Positions 45,023 through 55,875 are shown, numbered from the stretch's first letter. The stretch: 64,000 nt of DNA from Flavobacterium sp. WV_118_3 (GCF_039778605.1 NZ_CP156060.1:1116001-1180000), one strand, 5' to 3'. Numbers and translations: made by a program. Notes: generated by a model not told the origin, from the letters alone.

Positions 45023-45039
45023 GGTTCTATAACAGAACC
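45023..45039. promoter_or_regulatory. Palindrome between the XRE and SymE-like genes
   Basis: GGTTCT-ATAAC-AGAACC, a perfect 6-5-6 dyad in the 145-bp divergent region. Likely operator for the XRE protein. Confidence 0.6.
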
Positions 45040-45121
45040 TGAAAAAGGAATAGGATAATTATTGGAGTACTGAAATAGTCAACTTTACAGGAAGAACTTT
45101 ATGTTTATAAAACGCCCGATT

Positions 45122-45370
45122 ATGAAAAATTCAACACCAAGCCGCAACCGCAACAAACAAAAAAAACTCCCGGTACGCCGGGTTTCGCTATACGGAAAAG
45201 CCTTTCCACGCGCCTACAGTCGGTATGTATATTATCCCGAAATCCGATTGGCCGGAAAATGGCTTCAAGAGGCCGGGTTTAAAACGACAATGAAAGTAAA
45301 AATAAGCTGCGAATATCGGAAACTGATTATAACGGTAGATACCCGAAAAGACCCTTCGCTTTATCGCTAG
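45122..45370 (+). CDS. SymE-like toxin (82 aa)
   Basis: The basic N-terminus MKNSTPSRNRNKQKK is followed by the SymE-type core, YPEIRLAGKWLQEAGFKTTMKVKISCEYRKLIITVD. This is the same order (P-x-L-x-G-x-WL-x-AGF then short beta strands, AbrB-like fold) as E. coli SymE, an SOS-induced RNA-targeting or nucleoid-condensing toxin. An in-frame Met at 45101 is an alternative start. In E. coli the antisense RNA SymR represses it; here an XRE gene is adjacent and may take that role. It lies about 100 bp from the CRISPR leader. Confidence 0.75.
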   Translation: MKNSTPSRNRNKQKKLPVRRVSLYGKAFPRAYSRYVYYPEIRLAGKWLQEAGFKTTMKVKISCEYRKLIITVDTRKDPSLYR

Positions 45371-45460
45371 TCGACCTAAAAATAGCGTTGCATACACATC
45401 TGTAGATTACCCGCAGACACCTGACAGGTTAGGTGTGCTGAATCGTGAAAAGGAGTAATA

Positions 45461-45566
45461 GAAATAAAAAAATGCCTTAATATACTTTTTATATCAGGCA
45501 TTTTTTATTGTTTTTTTATTTTGTGGTTTATATCAAAACCCATGTATTTACAAGGTTTCCAAAGAG
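45461..45566. promoter_or_regulatory. CRISPR array 1 leader with terminator hairpin
   Basis: AAAAAAATGCCT (45466-45477) pairs with AGGCATTTTTT (45496-45506), a bidirectional terminator. A conserved TTTTGTGGTTTAT stretch and a second hairpin (AAACC...GGTTT with inner TGTA/TACA, 45535-45558) follow, ending just before the first repeat. Nearly the same sequence precedes array 2, so this is the adaptation leader of both arrays. Confidence 0.75.
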
Positions 45567-46728
45567 GTTGGAATTGTATTTGATAAATCTACAAAAATTT
45601 GAAAGGAATTCACAACACTTTGGCTCACCTTAAAAGAAGGTGTTTTGTTGGAATTGTATTTGATAAATCTACAAAAATTTGAAAGGAATTCACAACTAAC
45701 AAGCGAAAATGCTCCAGAATCCGTTAGTTGGAATTGTATTTGATAAATCTACAAAAATTTGAAAGGAATTCACAACTGGTGATAGTCCATAGTTTAATAA
45801 TCAAAAGTTGGAATTGTATTTGATAAATCTACAAAAATTTGAAAGGAATTCACAACCATTAGAAGTTCATTTTGTCTCTTATTGATGTTGGAATTGTATT
45901 TGATAAATCTACAAAAATTTGAAAGGAATTCACAACGATAAATACTACCATTTAATAGCTAATAAAGTTGGAATTGTATTTGATAAATCTACAAAAATTT
46001 GAAAGGAATTCACAACTTCAGAAGCTCCAAGTGTCCAGTCAAATCTGTTGGAATTGTATTTGATAAATCTACAAAAATTTGAAAGGAATTCACAACATTG
46101 GATTCGACGATCTTTATTAAGTCTAGGTTGGAATTGTATTTGATAAATCTACAAAAATTTGAAAGGAATTCACAACTAGTTACTTAGCTTTGATTACACA
46201 GCAAATGTTGGAATTGTATTTGATAAATCTACAAAAATTTGAAAGGAATTCACAACAGAAGTTCGTAATGATAGATAATGAGGTAGGTTGGAATTGTATT
46301 TGATAAATCTACAAAAATTTGAAAGGAATTCACAACGGATAGGGCTAAAGAAGCCGGAGGAGCCGGGTTGGAATTGTATTTGATAAATCTACAAAAATTT
46401 GAAAGGAATTCACAACTACTCCTTGCTCACAAGCACCGGTAACTGTGTTGGAATTGTATTTGATAAATCTACAAAAATTTGAAAGGAATTCACAACGGAT
46501 ATGAATTGTTTAAGGATTTTGATTCTGTTGGAATTGTATTTGATAAATCTACAAAAATTTGAAAGGAATTCACAACATCTATCTGTTGGCGAAAAACAAC
46601 AAATATGTTGGAATTGTATTTGATAAATCTACAAAAATTTGAAAGGAATTCACAACAGCATTAAACACCTTATATAGTTCGACCAAGTTGGAATTGTATT
46701 TGATAAATCTACAAAAATTTGAAAGGAA
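45567..46728 (-). CRISPR. CRISPR array 1: 15 repeats, 14 spacers, type II-C
   Basis: The 50-nt repeat starts at 45567 and recurs every 80 bp. All 14 spacers are exactly 30 nt. On the crRNA strand (minus) the repeat begins GTTGTGAATTCCTTTCAAAT and ends TACAATTCCAAC. The last repeat (46687-46728) keeps 42 nt and lacks the final eight, marking the old end. crRNA direction is taken as minus because the tracrRNA anti-repeat pairs with that strand. The repeat is longer than the usual 36 nt of type II. Confidence 0.97.
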
Positions 46729-46762
46729 GTATCAAAGGTTTAAGGTTGTAATTGATATAAAT

Positions 46763-46850
46763 AAAAAAGCCCCGAAGATAGTCGAGGCGCTAAATGTTTT
46801 CACAACGGAATAATCCTTATTGTGAATTCCTTTCAAATACAAATTAAATA
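46763..46850 (-). ncRNA. tracrRNA (type II-C)
   Basis: On the minus strand the anti-repeat ATTTGAAAGGAATTCACAA (46820-46838) is complementary to the first part of the crRNA repeat over 19 nt. It is followed by a nexus hairpin (GGATTATTCC), a GTTGTGAAAAC linker and a terminator stem GCCTCGA / TCGGGGC with TTTTTT (46763-46788). This is the standard tracrRNA order. The 5' end is approximate. It lies between array 1 and cas9, transcribed away from cas9. Confidence 0.88.
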
Positions 46851-46931
46851 CTTTTTATCAAATAAACATTATGTATAACCGTAAAATTTGAAAGAATTAT
46901 TTTCTTAATTTTCAAATCAAAAGCATCTTTT

Positions 46932-49900
46932 ATGGAAAAACATATAATAGGATTAGATTTAGGAACCAATTCTGTTGGTTGGAGTTTAATACAACAACAT
47001 TTTGATAATAAATATGGTCGTATTCTCGGAATGGGTACGCGTATTATACCCATGTCACAAGATATAATTAGTGATTTTGGAAAAGGAAAGTCGATTTCTC
47101 AAACAGCAGAACGAACAGCCTATCGCTCTACAAGAACAGTAAGAGAACGGCATCTTTTAAGAAGAGAACGTTTGCATCGGGTTTTACATCTTTTAGGCTT
47201 TTTACCGAAACATTATGATGAGCAAATTGATTTCAGAAAACGTTTCGGAAAGTTTATTAGTGGTTGTGAACCTAAATTGGTATATAATCAAAATGAGTTT
47301 TTATTTAAAGATTCCTTCCTTGAAATGCTGGCAGATTTTAAACAACATCAGCCCGAATTTTTAAAAGATAAAAAAGGAAACGATTGTTTAATTCCTTACG
47401 ATTGGACTATTTATTTTTTAAGAAAGAAAGCATTAACACAAAAAATAGCAAGAGAAGAACTGGCTTGGATTTTATTAAACTTTAACCAAAAGCGTGGGTA
47501 TTATCAGCTTCGAGGGGAAGAAGAAGAAGAAAATTCAAATAAATCGATCGTCTTTCATTCTTTACGGGTGGTAGATGTTGTAGCCGATGAAGAAAAAAAT
47601 AAAAAAGGAGAAACCTGGTATACTCTTAATCTGGAAAATGGCTGGACATATCGACGATCGAGTAAAACGGAATTGTACGAGTGGAAAGATAAAGTTCGCG
47701 ATTTTATTGTTACAACAGATCTTAATGATGATGGAACTGAAAAACGAGATAAAGACGGAAATGTAAAACGCAGTTTCCGGGCACCAGGTTCCGACGATTG
47801 GACCTTGATGAAAAAAAAGACAGAGCAAGATATTGAGCAATCTGCTAAAACTGTTGGAGAATTTATATATGATCATTTACTATTAAATCCGAAACAAAAA
47901 ATCAAAGGAAAATTAGTTCGTACTATCGAACGAAAGTTCTATAAAGAGGAACTGGAGAAGATTTTAAAAAACCAACAAATATTCCATACAGAATTACAAG
48001 ATACTTTTTTATTAGAAAATTGTATAGAGGAATTGTACCGTCATAATAAAACACAGCAACAACAACTTTTATCAAAAGACTTTGTGCATTTGTTTGTAAA
48101 GGATATTATTTTTTATCAGCGACCATTACGCAGTCAGAAATCCAATATTAGTAATTGTAGTTTAGAATTTAGAACGACTAAAAACGAAAAAGGTGAAAGT
48201 ATAGTACGACCGTTAAAAGTTATCGCAAAATCAAATCCTTATTACCAGGAATTCAGACTTTTACAATGGATTCATAATCTAGCCATTTATCGAAAGGAAG
48301 ATGATGCAAATGTATCGGACGATTTTTTTAAAACTATAGAAAACAAGGATGAGCTGTTCGATTTTCTAAACCATAAAAAAGAAATTGAACAAAAGGTTTT
48401 GATTCGATTTCTGTTGGAGAAGAAAGGTTTTAAAGGCAGAGCATTAACAACCGAAATAGAAAAATACCGTTGGAATTATGTGATGGATAAAAAATATCCA
48501 TGTAACGAGACAAAAGCAATGTTGTATTCTTGCTTGAGTAAAGTTGATAATGTACCGGCTGATTTTTTAAGTTTCCATCAGGAATTGAATTTATGGCATC
48601 TTATTTATTCAGTAACCGATAAAGAAGAATACAACAAAGCATTAAAAACATTTGCTCGCAAACATCAATTAAACGAAGAATCATTTTTTGAAGCTTTCCG
48701 GAAGTTTCCACCATTTAAAAGTGATTACGGTAGTTTTTCTCAAAAAGCAATTTTAAAATTACTTCCGTTAATGCGTTTTGGGAAAAATTGGGGTTGGAAT
48801 CAAATTAATATAAAATCCCAAGATCGTATCGCTAAAATTATCACAGGAGAATATGATGAAGAAATAACAGATCGGGTTCGTGAAAAAGCGCAACACTTAA
48901 CAACGGAAACGGACTTTCAGCAATTACCGCTTTGGCTGGCACAATATGTAGTATACGGACGTCATTCTGAAGCAACTAATACCGATAAATGGTACTCTGT
49001 AAAAGACCTGGAAAACTATATCGCCTCTTTTAAACAACATTCTTTACGTAATCCTATTGTGGAGCAAGTTGTTTTGGAAACATTACGGGTAGTTCGTGAT
49101 ATTTGGATACAATATGGTAAAGGAGCTAAAGATTTCTTTAATGAAATTCATATAGAATTGGGACGTGATCTGAAAAATACTGCCGAAGAACGGGAGCGCA
49201 TCACGACTATGGTTACCGAAAATGAGAATACGAATCTACGCATTAAAGCGTTATTGGCTGAAATGGCTTTGGATAAAGCCGTTGAAAATGCTCGGCCGTA
49301 TTCTCCTTCACAACAGGAAATCCTACGGATTTATGAAGATGGCGTTTTAAATTCCGGTATGGATATAGAAGAAGATATTTTAAAAATAAGTAAAGCAGCA
49401 CAACCTTCCAGTAGCGATTTAAAGCGATATAAGCTCTGGCTGGAACAAAAATATCGTTCTCCTTATACCGGACAAATTATTCCGTTAAACAAATTATTTA
49501 CGCCGGAATATGAGATAGAACATATCATTCCGCAAAGCATCTATTTTGACGATAGTTTTAGTAACAAAATTATTTGTGAGGCAGCTGTTAATAAGCTTAA
49601 AGATAATACTATCGGACTGGCGTTTATTAAAAAATTCCATGGACAGATTGTGGATTGTGGAATGGGAAAACAAGTGAAAATATTCGAAGTGTCAGGCTAC
49701 GAGGAATTTGTAAACCAAAATTATGCTAAAAACAAAGCGAAACGAAACAAATTGCTAATGGAAGATATACCGGAAAAAATGATAGAACGTCAGCTAAATG
49801 ATACACGTTATATCAGTAAATATATTTCCGGAATTCTGTCAAATATTGTTCGTTCAGAATCTAACGATGACGGTGTTAATTCTAAAAACCTGATTTCTGG

Positions 49901-51293
49901 AAATGGTAAAATTACAACAGCTTTAAAACAGGATTGGGGATTAAATGATATTTGGAATGATTTGATTTTACCACGATTTGAACGGATGAATGAACTAACC
50001 AATTCATCCGATTTTACATCATGGAATGAAAATTATCAGAAGTATTTGCCAACCGTTCCGATTAACTTGTCAAAAAGTTTTTCTAAAAAAAGAATTGACC
50101 ATAGCCACCACGCGTTGGATGCTTTAATTATTGCCTGTGCAACAAGAGACCATATAAACTTTATGAATAACGAGCATGCGTTAAAGAATGGAAAAACAAA
50201 AGAGGAGAAGCAGAAATTTAGATTTGATTTACGAGCCAAACTGTGTGATAAAAAATATAATAATGATTCGACCGAAAACTATCAATGGGTATTTAAAAAA
50301 CCATGGGAGACTTTTACAACCGATAGTAAAAATGAATTGGAAAAAATGGTGGTAAGTTTTAAACAAAATCTTAGGGTCATCAATAAAGCCACCAATTATT
50401 ATGAAAAATGGGTAGATAAAAACGGAGTAAAGGTAAAAGAAATAGTGAAGCAGGAAGATATTAATTGGGCAATCCGAAAACCATTGCATAGAGAAACCGT
50501 TTCCGGGAAAATAAGTTTAGATCGTATAAAAGTAGGGAATGGGAAAATTTTAACAGCTACACGAAAATCGTTGGATACCTCTTTTAATGAAAACAGTATA
50601 AAAACAATAACGGATACTGGAATTCAAAAAATATTGAGTAACTATCTTAAGAGTAAAAACAACAATCCAGAGATTGCCTTTTCACCTGAAGGAATCGAGG
50701 AAATGAATCAAAATATACGGGATTATAATGATGGTAGATTACATCAACCTATTTTAAAAGTAAGGGTATTCGAACAAGGAAGTAAGTTTCAATTAGGAGA
50801 AACGGGGAATAGAACAAAGAAATATGTAGAAGCCGCAAAAGGAACCAATTTGTTTTTTGCGGTTTACGAGGATAAAAGTGGTAAAAGAAATTATGAGACT
50901 ATCGCCTTAAATCTGGTTATTGAGAGACAAAAACAAGGATTATCTTCTGCTCCTGAAGTAAATGAAAAAGGACACCGACTTCTATTTGTACTATCTCCTA
51001 ATGATTTGGTGTATGTTCCTATGGAGGAAGAAGATATTTCCGGAATTGAGTTTAATAATCTGGATAGAGAACAAGCGAGTAGAATATATAAAATGGTAAG
51101 TAGTACTGGTAGTAAATGTCATTTTATTCATTCAAGAGTTGCTACGTTAATTAAAAACTATGATTCCGAAAGCAAGATCGGTGAGTTTGGTAGTTTAAAT
51201 AAATTGGAAATAACAATGGATAATTCTGTTCGTATAAAAGAAAAGTGCATCAAATTGAAAGTAGATCGATTAGGGAATATTTCTAAAGCTTAA
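46932..51293 (+). CDS. cas9: CRISPR-associated endonuclease Cas9 (type II-C, 1453 aa)
   Basis: RNA-guided nuclease. RuvC-I is IIGLDLGTNSVGW (Asp9). The Arg-rich bridge helix is TAYRSTRTVRERHLLRRERLHR. RuvC-II is EIHIELGRD (Glu742). HNH is IEHIIPQSIYFDDSFSNK, with His864 and Asn878/Asn887. RuvC-III is HSHHALDALIIACATRD (His1060, Asp1063). All catalytic residues are intact, so it should be active. The length is in the range of large Bacteroidota II-C Cas9. cas1 begins 3 bp after its stop. Neither csn2 nor cas4 is present, which defines subtype II-C. The start is fixed by the RuvC-I motif at the N-terminus. Confidence 0.98.
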   Translation: MEKHIIGLDLGTNSVGWSLIQQHFDNKYGRILGMGTRIIPMSQDIISDFGKGKSISQTAERTAYRSTRTVRERHLLRRERLHRVLHLLGFLPKHYDEQIDFRKRFGKFISGCEPKLVYNQNEFLFKDSFLEMLADFKQHQPEFLKDKKGNDCLIPYDWTIYFLRKKALTQKIAREELAWILLNFNQKRGYYQLRGEEEEENSNKSIVFHSLRVVDVVADEEKNKKGETWYTLNLENGWTYRRSSKTELYEWKDKVRDFIVTTDLNDDGTEKRDKDGNVKRSFRAPGSDDWTLMKKKTEQDIEQSAKTVGEFIYDHLLLNPKQKIKGKLVRTIERKFYKEELEKILKNQQIFHTELQDTFLLENCIEELYRHNKTQQQQLLSKDFVHLFVKDIIFYQRPLRSQKSNISNCSLEFRTTKNEKGESIVRPLKVIAKSNPYYQEFRLLQWIHNLAIYRKEDDANVSDDFFKTIENKDELFDFLNHKKEIEQKVLIRFLLEKKGFKGRALTTEIEKYRWNYVMDKKYPCNETKAMLYSCLSKVDNVPADFLSFHQELNLWHLIYSVTDKEEYNKALKTFARKHQLNEESFFEAFRKFPPFKSDYGSFSQKAILKLLPLMRFGKNWGWNQINIKSQDRIAKIITGEYDEEITDRVREKAQHLTTETDFQQLPLWLAQYVVYGRHSEATNTDKWYSVKDLENYIASFKQHSLRNPIVEQVVLETLRVVRDIWIQYGKGAKDFFNEIHIELGRDLKNTAEERERITTMVTENENTNLRIKALLAEMALDKAVENARPYSPSQQEILRIYEDGVLNSGMDIEEDILKISKAAQPSSSDLKRYKLWLEQKYRSPYTGQIIPLNKLFTPEYEIEHIIPQSIYFDDSFSNKIICEAAVNKLKDNTIGLAFIKKFHGQIVDCGMGKQVKIFEVSGYEEFVNQNYAKNKAKRNKLLMEDIPEKMIERQLNDTRYISKYISGILSNIVRSESNDDGVNSKNLISGNGKITTALKQDWGLNDIWNDLILPRFERMNELTNSSDFTSWNENYQKYLPTVPINLSKSFSKKRIDHSHHALDALIIACATRDHINFMNNEHALKNGKTKEEKQKFRFDLRAKLCDKKYNNDSTENYQWVFKKPWETFTTDSKNELEKMVVSFKQNLRVINKATNYYEKWVDKNGVKVKEIVKQEDINWAIRKPLHRETVSGKISLDRIKVGNGKILTATRKSLDTSFNENSIKTITDTGIQKILSNYLKSKNNNPEIAFSPEGIEEMNQNIRDYNDGRLHQPILKVRVFEQGSKFQLGETGNRTKKYVEAAKGTNLFFAVYEDKSGKRNYETIALNLVIERQKQGLSSAPEVNEKGHRLLFVLSPNDLVYVPMEEEDISGIEFNNLDREQASRIYKMVSSTGSKCHFIHSRVATLIKNYDSESKIGEFGSLNKLEITMDNSVRIKEKCIKLKVDRLGNISKA

Positions 51294-51296
51294 GTA

Positions 51297-52522
<1,226 letters not shown>

Positions 52523-52524
52523 CA

Positions 52525-52628
52525 GGAATAAAAAAATGCCTTAATATACTTTTATATCAGGCATTTTTTTAATTTTTTTGTTTTGTAGTTTATCCCAAAA
52601 CTCTTGTAAAATCAAGAGTTTTGATGAG
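52525..52628. promoter_or_regulatory. CRISPR array 2 leader, duplicate of the array 1 leader
   Basis: The hairpin AAAAAATGCCT / AGGCATTTTTT (52530-52570) terminates cas2 on the plus strand and crRNA read-through on the minus strand. A conserved TTTTGTAGTTTAT stretch follows, then a 10-bp perfect hairpin AAAACTCTTG / CAAGAGTTTT (52597-52622), six bases before the first repeat. Confidence 0.75.
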
Positions 52629-54594
52629 GTTGTAATTGTACTCGATAAAACTACAAAAATTTGAAAGGAATTCACAACGGTTAGCTATAGTATCGGATAG
52701 ATACAACAGTTGTAATTGTACTCGATAAAACTACAAAAATTTGAAAGGAATTCACAACTATGAAACGCCAATCTTCTCAGCCAGTTGTGTTGTAATTGTA
52801 CTCGATAAAACTACAAAAATTTGAAAGGAATTCACAACGTTGATCCGTTCATTCAAACAACAAGTTATGTTGTAATTGTACTCGATAAAACTACAAAAAT
52901 TTGAAAGGAATTCACAACCATATTCAAGTTCTTGTTTGTCGAATTTTTGTTGTAATTGTACTCGATAAAACTACAAAAATTTGAAAGGAATTCACAACGA
53001 GCCGAAATAATCATCCCTTTCGAATCTGGTTGTAATTGTACTCGATAAAACTACAAAAATTTGAAAGGAATTCACAACGCGTAGTCTTTCGATATATCCA
53101 TCAAGATTGTTGTAATTGTACTCGATAAAACTACAAAAATTTGAAAGGAATTCACAACAGTTCAAAAGCCATAATAAAATCGGACAAAGTTGTAATTGTA
53201 CTCGATAAAACTACAAAAATTTGAAAGGAATTCACAACTGCGACATTGAAGCCATGTTCAATCTTAAGGTTGTAATTGTACTCGATAAAACTACAAAAAT
53301 TTGAAAGGAATTCACAACGTGCGACCGCTGCGATACCTGGCGTGCGCGGTTGTAATTGTACTCGATAAAACTACAAAAATTTGAAAGGAATTCACAACCT
53401 TCGGCTTGTTTACGCGCTTTTTCTTCCGGTTGTAATTGTACTCGATAAAACTACAAAAATTTGAAAGGAATTCACAACGGCAAAAAACTAGCGCTCAAAT
53501 TATAGCTGGTTGTAATTGTACTCGATAAAACTACAAAAATTTGAAAGGAATTCACAACTACTGCAAGCGTATGCGCAACACTGCACGCGTTGTAATTGTA
53601 CTCGATAAAACTACAAAAATTTGAAAGGAATTCACAACTGATTGAACATCCAGAATGTGGAAAAACACGTTGTAATTGTACTCGATAAAACTACAAAAAT
53701 TTGAAAGGAATTCACAACAATCTCTGGCAATTGTTTTAATTTGTCATAGTTGTAATTGTACTCGATAAAACTACAAAAATTTGAAAGGAATTCACAACCT
53801 GTCGGGGTTTCTGTGTTTAATTCTCCGTGTTGTAATTGTACTCGATAAAACTACAAAAATTTGAAAGGAATTCACAACAGCCACATTAAAACCATGTTCA
53901 ATCTTAAGGTTGTAATTGTACTCGATAAAACTACAAAAATTTGAAAGGAATTCACAACTATCTTAGCTGCTATAATTCCGACCGGACTGTTGTAATTGTA
54001 CTCGATAAAACTACAAAAATTTGAAAGGAATTCACAACTCACCTCATTGTTAGCAAACATTAAAGGCAGTTGTAATTGTACTCGATAAAACTACAAAAAT
54101 TTGAAAGGAATTCACAACAGTTTAGGAATTGATTGTGAAGCAGGAAATGTTGTAATTGTACTCGATAAAACTACAAAAATTTGAAAGGAATTCACAACCA
54201 GGCACTACCGGGACACTTGACGAATCAGGTTGTAATTGTACTCGATAAAACTACAAAAATTTGAAAGGAATTCACAACGAATTGCAACAACGTTTAGGCA
54301 GTCTTGCTGTTGTAATTGTACTCGATAAAACTACAAAAATTTGAAAGGAATTCACAACCCTAGCCGCTGAACAGATGGGCTGGGAAAAGTTGTAATTGTA
54401 CTCGATAAAACTACAAAAATTTGAAAGGAATTCACAACGACACGATTGCCAAACAAAAGAAAATTGAAGTTGTAATTGTACTCGATAAAACTACAAAAAT
54501 TTGAAAGGAATTCACAACAAAAATCAGGGTACTGCATATAATCTAAGAGTTGTAATTGTACTCGATAAAACTACAAAAATTTGAAAGGAATTCA
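52629..54594 (-). CRISPR. CRISPR array 2: 25 repeats, 24 spacers, type II-C
   Basis: 50-nt repeats every 80 bp from 52629, all spacers 30 nt. The repeat differs from array 1 at four positions (5, 13, 15 and 22 on the plus strand) and is identical over positions 23-50, which include the tracrRNA-pairing part. The final repeat (54549-54594) lacks the last four bases. Spacers 8 (53239-53268) and 16 (53879-53908) are homologous to each other. Spacer 9 is 22/30 GC, unlike the rest. Confidence 0.97.
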
Positions 54595-54749
54595 TTGCCT
54601 TAATAATTGATAGTTTCTACTTTAAGTGTTTTTTATTTTTACCCACAAAAAAGAAATTTTACTACATTCGTAATTGAAACAATACACTTTGATAGGAGTA
54701 GAAGAGTCTATTATATTCAAAACCAAACCACCAAAAAACACTATAAAAA

Positions 54750-54998
54750 ATGGAACAAAAAGAACCAGGAGCCTTAACCAATGAAGAACTAGTACAGGAA
54801 ATAAAAAAAATGAAAACCACCCGAATTTACGATGCCGGGATTATTGGTGTTTTAATAGGAGTAGCTTTTTATGGTACCGTTAAAGGGGGATTTGGGATAT
54901 TTACCTTTATTCCGCTTGTCTATATCCCTATTGCGACAAAGAACACCAAAAAATACAATGCGTTAAAAGAACAGCTAAAAGAGAGAGGTTTATCATAA
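54750..54998 (+). CDS. Small two-TM hypothetical protein (82 aa)
   Basis: A charged N-terminus (MEQKEPGALTNEELVQEIKKMKTTR) is followed by two closely spaced hydrophobic segments (IIGVLIGVAFYGTVKG, FGIFTFIPLVYIPIA) and a basic tail (KNTKKYNALKEQLKERGL). Predicted hairpin inner-membrane protein; family not recognised. It is the first gene after array 2, 155 bp from its last repeat. Confidence 0.65.
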   Translation: MEQKEPGALTNEELVQEIKKMKTTRIYDAGIIGVLIGVAFYGTVKGGFGIFTFIPLVYIPIATKNTKKYNALKEQLKERGLS

Positions 54999-55010
54999 AG
55001 ACATCTGATC

Positions 55011-55165
55011 GTGTGGAATCCGTGCTAAGTCTAAAAAAATATTAGCTTAAAAAACAAAACTACAACTGTAAAAATTGTAGCTTTCCTAATAGTGCAGATT
55101 TAGAATCTGGATAAAACCATAATTAATACAGATTGCCAATCCGTGCGAGTGGTTTTCTGGTCTAT
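55011..55165. repeat. Short AATCCGTGC-type palindromic repeats
   Basis: AATCCGTGC occurs at about 55017 and again within CAGATT-GCC-AATCCGTGC (from 55129). CAGATT-TAG-AATCTG is at 55095-55109. The same motif forms a longer hairpin at 55851-55875. They look like dispersed intergenic palindromic repeats. Confidence 0.45.
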
Positions 55166-55213
55166 TTTAAATGTTTTACGTATTTTGGTTGTATATAAAT
55201 TAGCGATAACCCA

Positions 55214-55822
55214 ATGAATACAGATTATTTCGATATATCACAGAATCCAATAAAACTCTTTTTAGATACGGTAGACTCTGTATTAAATAGTAACACATTT
55301 CTTTTAAAGTTTGAATTAAAAACGGAAAATATGAATTTAGATTTTTCTAATTTCATTCATTCGGAATCTTTTATTAATCAAATTTCAGATCAGGACAAAG
55401 AAAGAGAATGGTTTAATATGCATGATTTTGATTACAAAACCAAAATGTACAAATTGCGAAAAGGAAATATTCTTAAAGATAAATTTGAATTAGAAATTAA
55501 AGAAATCGAGGAGGCAAAAAATGAATATCTCATTGGAATGCTAACCGGTGATACTACAAAGGGAAGATTTAATAGTTTTTATTCAAAGCAAATCGAAAAA
55601 GAGAAAGCTAAAGCTATTGTGGACAATCTTATTTCTTATCTTTCTTTATATGCTAATTGGAAATTATTTTTTGTTGAACCAAACTTTTTGAAAGATGCTG
55701 TTGAAAACAATTATAGGAATAAAGTACTTCACTATTTTGGAGGAGATTATGCTAATGACACAGCAACAATAATTTTAACAAAGGGTAATGGCTATCTATT
55801 ATTAACAAATGGAATTGATTAA
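55214..55822 (+). CDS. Orphan hypothetical protein (202 aa)
   Basis: AT-rich coding sequence. The protein is Asn/Lys/Glu-rich and mostly helical in the middle (KFELEIKEIEEAKNEYLIGMLTGD, SKQIEKEKAKAIVDNLISYLSLYANW), with a mixed C-terminal part ending TATIILTKGNGYLLLTNGID. No signal peptide, TM or known domain was recognised. It is flanked on both sides by the AATCCGTGC palindromes and lies near array 2, so recent acquisition is likely. Function unknown. Confidence 0.65.
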   Translation: MNTDYFDISQNPIKLFLDTVDSVLNSNTFLLKFELKTENMNLDFSNFIHSESFINQISDQDKEREWFNMHDFDYKTKMYKLRKGNILKDKFELEIKEIEEAKNEYLIGMLTGDTTKGRFNSFYSKQIEKEKAKAIVDNLISYLSLYANWKLFFVEPNFLKDAVENNYRNKVLHYFGGDYANDTATIILTKGNGYLLLTNGID

Positions 55823-55850
55823 AAAGGGTAAGCACTAATCAGAACCCGAT

Positions 55851-55875
55851 TGCGCGGATTTGTAATCCGTGCGCA
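55851..55875. repeat. Palindromic repeat TGCGCGGATT-TGT-AATCCGTGCGCA
   Basis: A 10-bp stem with two wobble pairs and a 3-nt loop. Same family as the repeats at 55011-55165, on the other side of the orphan gene. Confidence 0.5.

Noticed and set aside
46741..46760. GTTGTAATTG followed by GATATAAAT after array 1, resembling the start of an array 2 repeat
   Set aside because: Only about 10 nt match; it could be a repeat remnant but is too short to call as an additional repeat.
46844..47053. 69-codon minus-strand open frame over the cas9 start and the tracrRNA upstream region
   Set aside because: It overlaps conserved RuvC-I coding sequence and the tracrRNA promoter region; no protein-like features.
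53872..54537. Open frames of about 60 codons inside CRISPR array 2 (minus strand)
   Set aside because: They are made of repeat-spacer sequence and repeat the same residues every 80 bp; not genes.
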